A program made the position numbers and the translations under genes. From positions 3,626,501 through 3,690,500 of the forward strand of contig NZ_CP089391.1 of assembly GCF_027594865.1 (NCBI RefSeq): a stretch of 64,000 nucleotides of DNA, read 5' to 3'. Under the pieces are notes generated by a model. The model had not been told where the DNA came from and ran no database searches. It worked only from the letters and a program-made list of their open reading frames with translations. This DNA is from Bradyrhizobium xenonodulans (lineage in GTDB: Bacteria; Pseudomonadota; Alphaproteobacteria; Rhizobiales; Xanthobacteraceae). Positions 62,121 through 64,000 of this stretch are shown here, piece by piece (the stretch's first letter is position 1; each line of letters starts with the position of its first letter).

Positions 62121-64000
62121 TTACGCGGCCCTGACTTCGCCGAGGAAGCGGTCGAACTGTCCGGCGAGGTCGCGCGACTGGGTCGAGAGTTGCTCGGCCG
62201 CGCCCAGCACTTCCCTGGCCGCGGTGCCGGTGTCGTCGGCGGCACGCTGCACGCCTGAGATGTTGGTGTTGACCTCCTGGGTGCCGCGGGCCGCTTCCTG
62301 GACGCTGCGGGCGATCTCCTTGGTGGCGGAGCCCTGTTCCTCGATCGCAGCCGCAATCGCGGTGCCGATCTGGTCGATCTCGCCGATGACGTCGGCGACA
62401 TTGCGGATCGCGGCCACGGTCTCGTCGCTCGCGGCCTGGATCGCCGAAATCTGCTCGGAGATTTCGGTGGTGGCCTTGGCGGTCTGGCCCGCCAGCGACT
62501 TCACTTCGGACGCAACCACCGCAAAGCCGCGGCCGGCATCGCCGGCGCGGGCGGCTTCGATGGTCGCGTTCAGCGCCAGCAAATTGGTCTGCTCGGCGAT
62601 GCTCTGGATCAGCGTGACGACGTCGCCGATCTTCTGGGCGCCCTCGGCGAGCGCGCGTGCGGTGTCGCCGGTGCGGCGGGCGTTGTCGACGGCGCGCGCC
62701 GCGATCTCGGTGCTTTGCGCCACTTGACGGCCGATCTCCGCGATCGAGGAGGTCAGCTCTTCCGTGGCACTGGCAACGGTCTGCACGTTGGTCGAGGTCT
62801 GCTCGGAGGCGGCGGCGACGACCGCCGCCTGGCTGTTGGTCTGGGCCGCCGTCGAGGTCATCGACTGCGCCGTGCTTTCCATGGTGGATGAAGCGCGGGA
62901 CAGGCCGCCGACGAGCTCGGTGACCTTGGCCTCGAACGCGCGCGTGAGCCCGTCGAGCGCCTGTGCGCGGCGCATCTTGCCGTCGTTCTCGGCCTGTTTC
63001 TCGGCCGCGAGCCGGTCGGCCCGGATCATGTTGTCCTTGAACACCTTCACGGCGGCGGCCATCGCGCCGACCTCGTCGGAGCGCTCGGCGCCGGGGATGC
63101 TTTCCGCGACCTCGCCGTCGGCAAGCCGCGACATCCGCGTCGTCAGGTCGACGATCGGCGCGCAGACGCGGCGACGGACGATCACGACGAGGCCGATGCT
63201 GGCGATCAGCACGGCGGCAAGGCCGAGCAGCGCGATGGTGAAGCTGGTGCGTGCCGCCGAGGAGGCGCCGGCGAGAATGTGTTCGGCGTTGTCGTAGAAC
63301 GCGTCGCGGACCTCGATGATGGTGCCGAGGCCGCGCTGCGTGGCGGCGTAATAGGTGTCCATGTCGTGTTCGTACTTGCCGCTGACCGCACCGTCCTTCA
63401 CCAGCTTGAGCTCGCGGCCGAACTCCTCGACATAGATCGCGTTGAACTTCTCCAGCGCCGCGGCGACGTTCGCCGGAGTTGCCGGATTGCCGCGCAGCTC
63501 CTGCAACGACATCACGATCTGGTCGTTGCGGCCCTGCGAGCGGGCGATGTCGCTCTTCTCGGCGTCGGTCGCCGGTTTCTTGCCCCCGACGAGATTCTTG
63601 TGCAGGCTGGAGTTGAAGCCGCCCACGTCGCGCAATGTCATCGCGATGTTGGCATAGCTAGCCTGCCGGTAGGCATCGCCGTTGAGGATGGCCATGCGTC
63701 GGACCTGCTCGTTGAGCAGCGCGGTCACGCCGCCGTTGAGCACGGCGTTGTCGGCGACGATCTTCTTCGCCGCGTCCTTGCGCGCCTCCGGCGGTCCCGC
63801 CATCGCCTTGTCGATCGCCTCGCGCAGCGAGGTGAATTTCGAATTGATACCGTCGATGCTGCCGCCGATGCTGTTGCCGTCGTCGAACGGGCCGGGCAAC
63901 TCCTTGCGCAGCGCATTCATTCTGTCGCGGGCGCCGTCGGTCTGCTTGCGCAACTTGTCCTGCTCGGCGAGCAGCGCCGGGTCGATGGTGGCAGGACCAT
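62121..64000 (-). CDS. Methyl-accepting chemotaxis protein, N-terminus beyond window
   Basis: A membrane chemoreceptor. The frame is still open at base 64000, so the cytoplasmic start and first membrane helix are missing. Present are a periplasmic helical ligand-binding domain, the second membrane helix ([22 protein letters not shown]), a HAMP domain, and the signalling domain with [19 protein letters not shown] and V-A-S-E-V-K-S-L-A. The C-terminus (F-L-G-E-V-R-A-A) lacks the NWETF-type CheR pentapeptide. The ligand is unknown. Confidence 0.93.
   Translation of the reverse strand, partial: GPATIDPALLAEQDKLRKQTDGARDRMNALRKELPGPFDDGNSIGGSIDGINSKFTSLREAIDKAMAGPPEARKDAAKKIVADNAVLNGGVTALLNEQVRRMAILNGDAYRQASYANIAMTLRDVGGFNSSLHKNLVGGKKPATDAEKSDIARSQGRNDQIVMSLQELRGNPATPANVAAALEKFNAIYVEEFGRELKLVKDGAVSGKYEHDMDTYYAATQRGLGTIIEVRDAFYDNAEHILAGASSAARTSFTIALLGLAAVLIASIGLVVIVRRRVCAPIVDLTTRMSRLADGEVAESIPGAERSDEVGAMAAAVKVFKDNMIRADRLAAEKQAENDGKMRRAQALDGLTRAFEAKVTELVGGLSRASSTMESTAQSMTSTAAQTNSQAAVVAAASEQTSTNVQTVASATEELTSSIAEIGRQVAQSTEIAARAVDNARRTGDTARALAEGAQKIGDVVTLIQSIAEQTNLLALNATIEAARAGDAGRGFAVVASEVKSLAGQTAKATTEISEQISAIQAASDETVAAIRNVADVIGEIDQIGTAIAAAIEEQGSATKEIARSVQEAARGTQEVNTNISGVQRAADDTGTAAREVLGAAEQLSTQSRDLAGQFDRFLGEVRAA

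Overview
The window is high-GC alphaproteobacterial DNA, most likely a Bradyrhizobium (or very close relative) chromosome. The evidence is the complete clade I nosRZDFYLX cluster, a eukaryotic-type glnII beside a DUF2735/GstI-like gene, the FNR/FixK-type boxes, several small proteins I recall mainly from this genus, and the short palindromic repeats typical of these genomes. This assignment is inference from gene content. No rRNA, tRNA, CRISPR array, insertion sequence or prophage is visible.

Layout. 0-7 kb holds aspS (cut by the left edge), a large anchored protein of unknown function and a malic enzyme-phosphotransacetylase hybrid. 6.6-15 kb holds envelope and stress genes: DoxX, a DHFR-like reductase, a polysaccharide deacetylase, a glutathione peroxidase, an L,D-transpeptidase, a CreA-like protein, small exported proteins and a MocR regulator divergent from a PNPOx-like flavoprotein. 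15.8-20.2 kb holds a deacylase and a kynurenine-pathway operon (alpha/beta-hydrolase formamidase, kynA, kynU). 20.3-30.3 kb is the denitrification core: a ferritin-like gene divergent from nosRZDFYLX across an FNR/FixK-type box, with NosX as the likely flavin transferase for NosR. 30.3-37 kb is a mosaic of single genes: a periplasmic-binding-protein homologue without a signal peptide, thioesterase, GNAT, DUF2161, SDR, GDSL, phosphatase and MliC-like proteins, plus the first of three GrlR-like proteins.

37-44 kb is nitrogen assimilation (GstI-like gene, sigma-54 promoter, glnII), then two tandem-domain GrlR-like proteins around a ModA-like protein, a SEL1 protein, a CxxCH protein and a 49-residue basic protein. 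43-54.9 kb carries a LysR regulator that appears to start at CTG, divergent from a GlcG/HbpS-like protein, followed by an ABC-F protein and mostly hydrolases. 55-64 kb is a signalling block: a soluble FIST-domain chemoreceptor behind a perfect FNR/FixK-type box, a DUF2336-PilZ-HD-GYP operon, an AraC regulator and a membrane chemoreceptor cut by the right edge.

How the parts fit. Oxygen-limited regulation probably links nitrous oxide reduction, the ferritin-like protein and the FIST chemoreceptor through shared FNR/FixK-type sites. The least explained elements are the GrlR-like family without any type III secretion genes nearby, the FixK-box FIST receptor and the LysR/HbpS-like switch.
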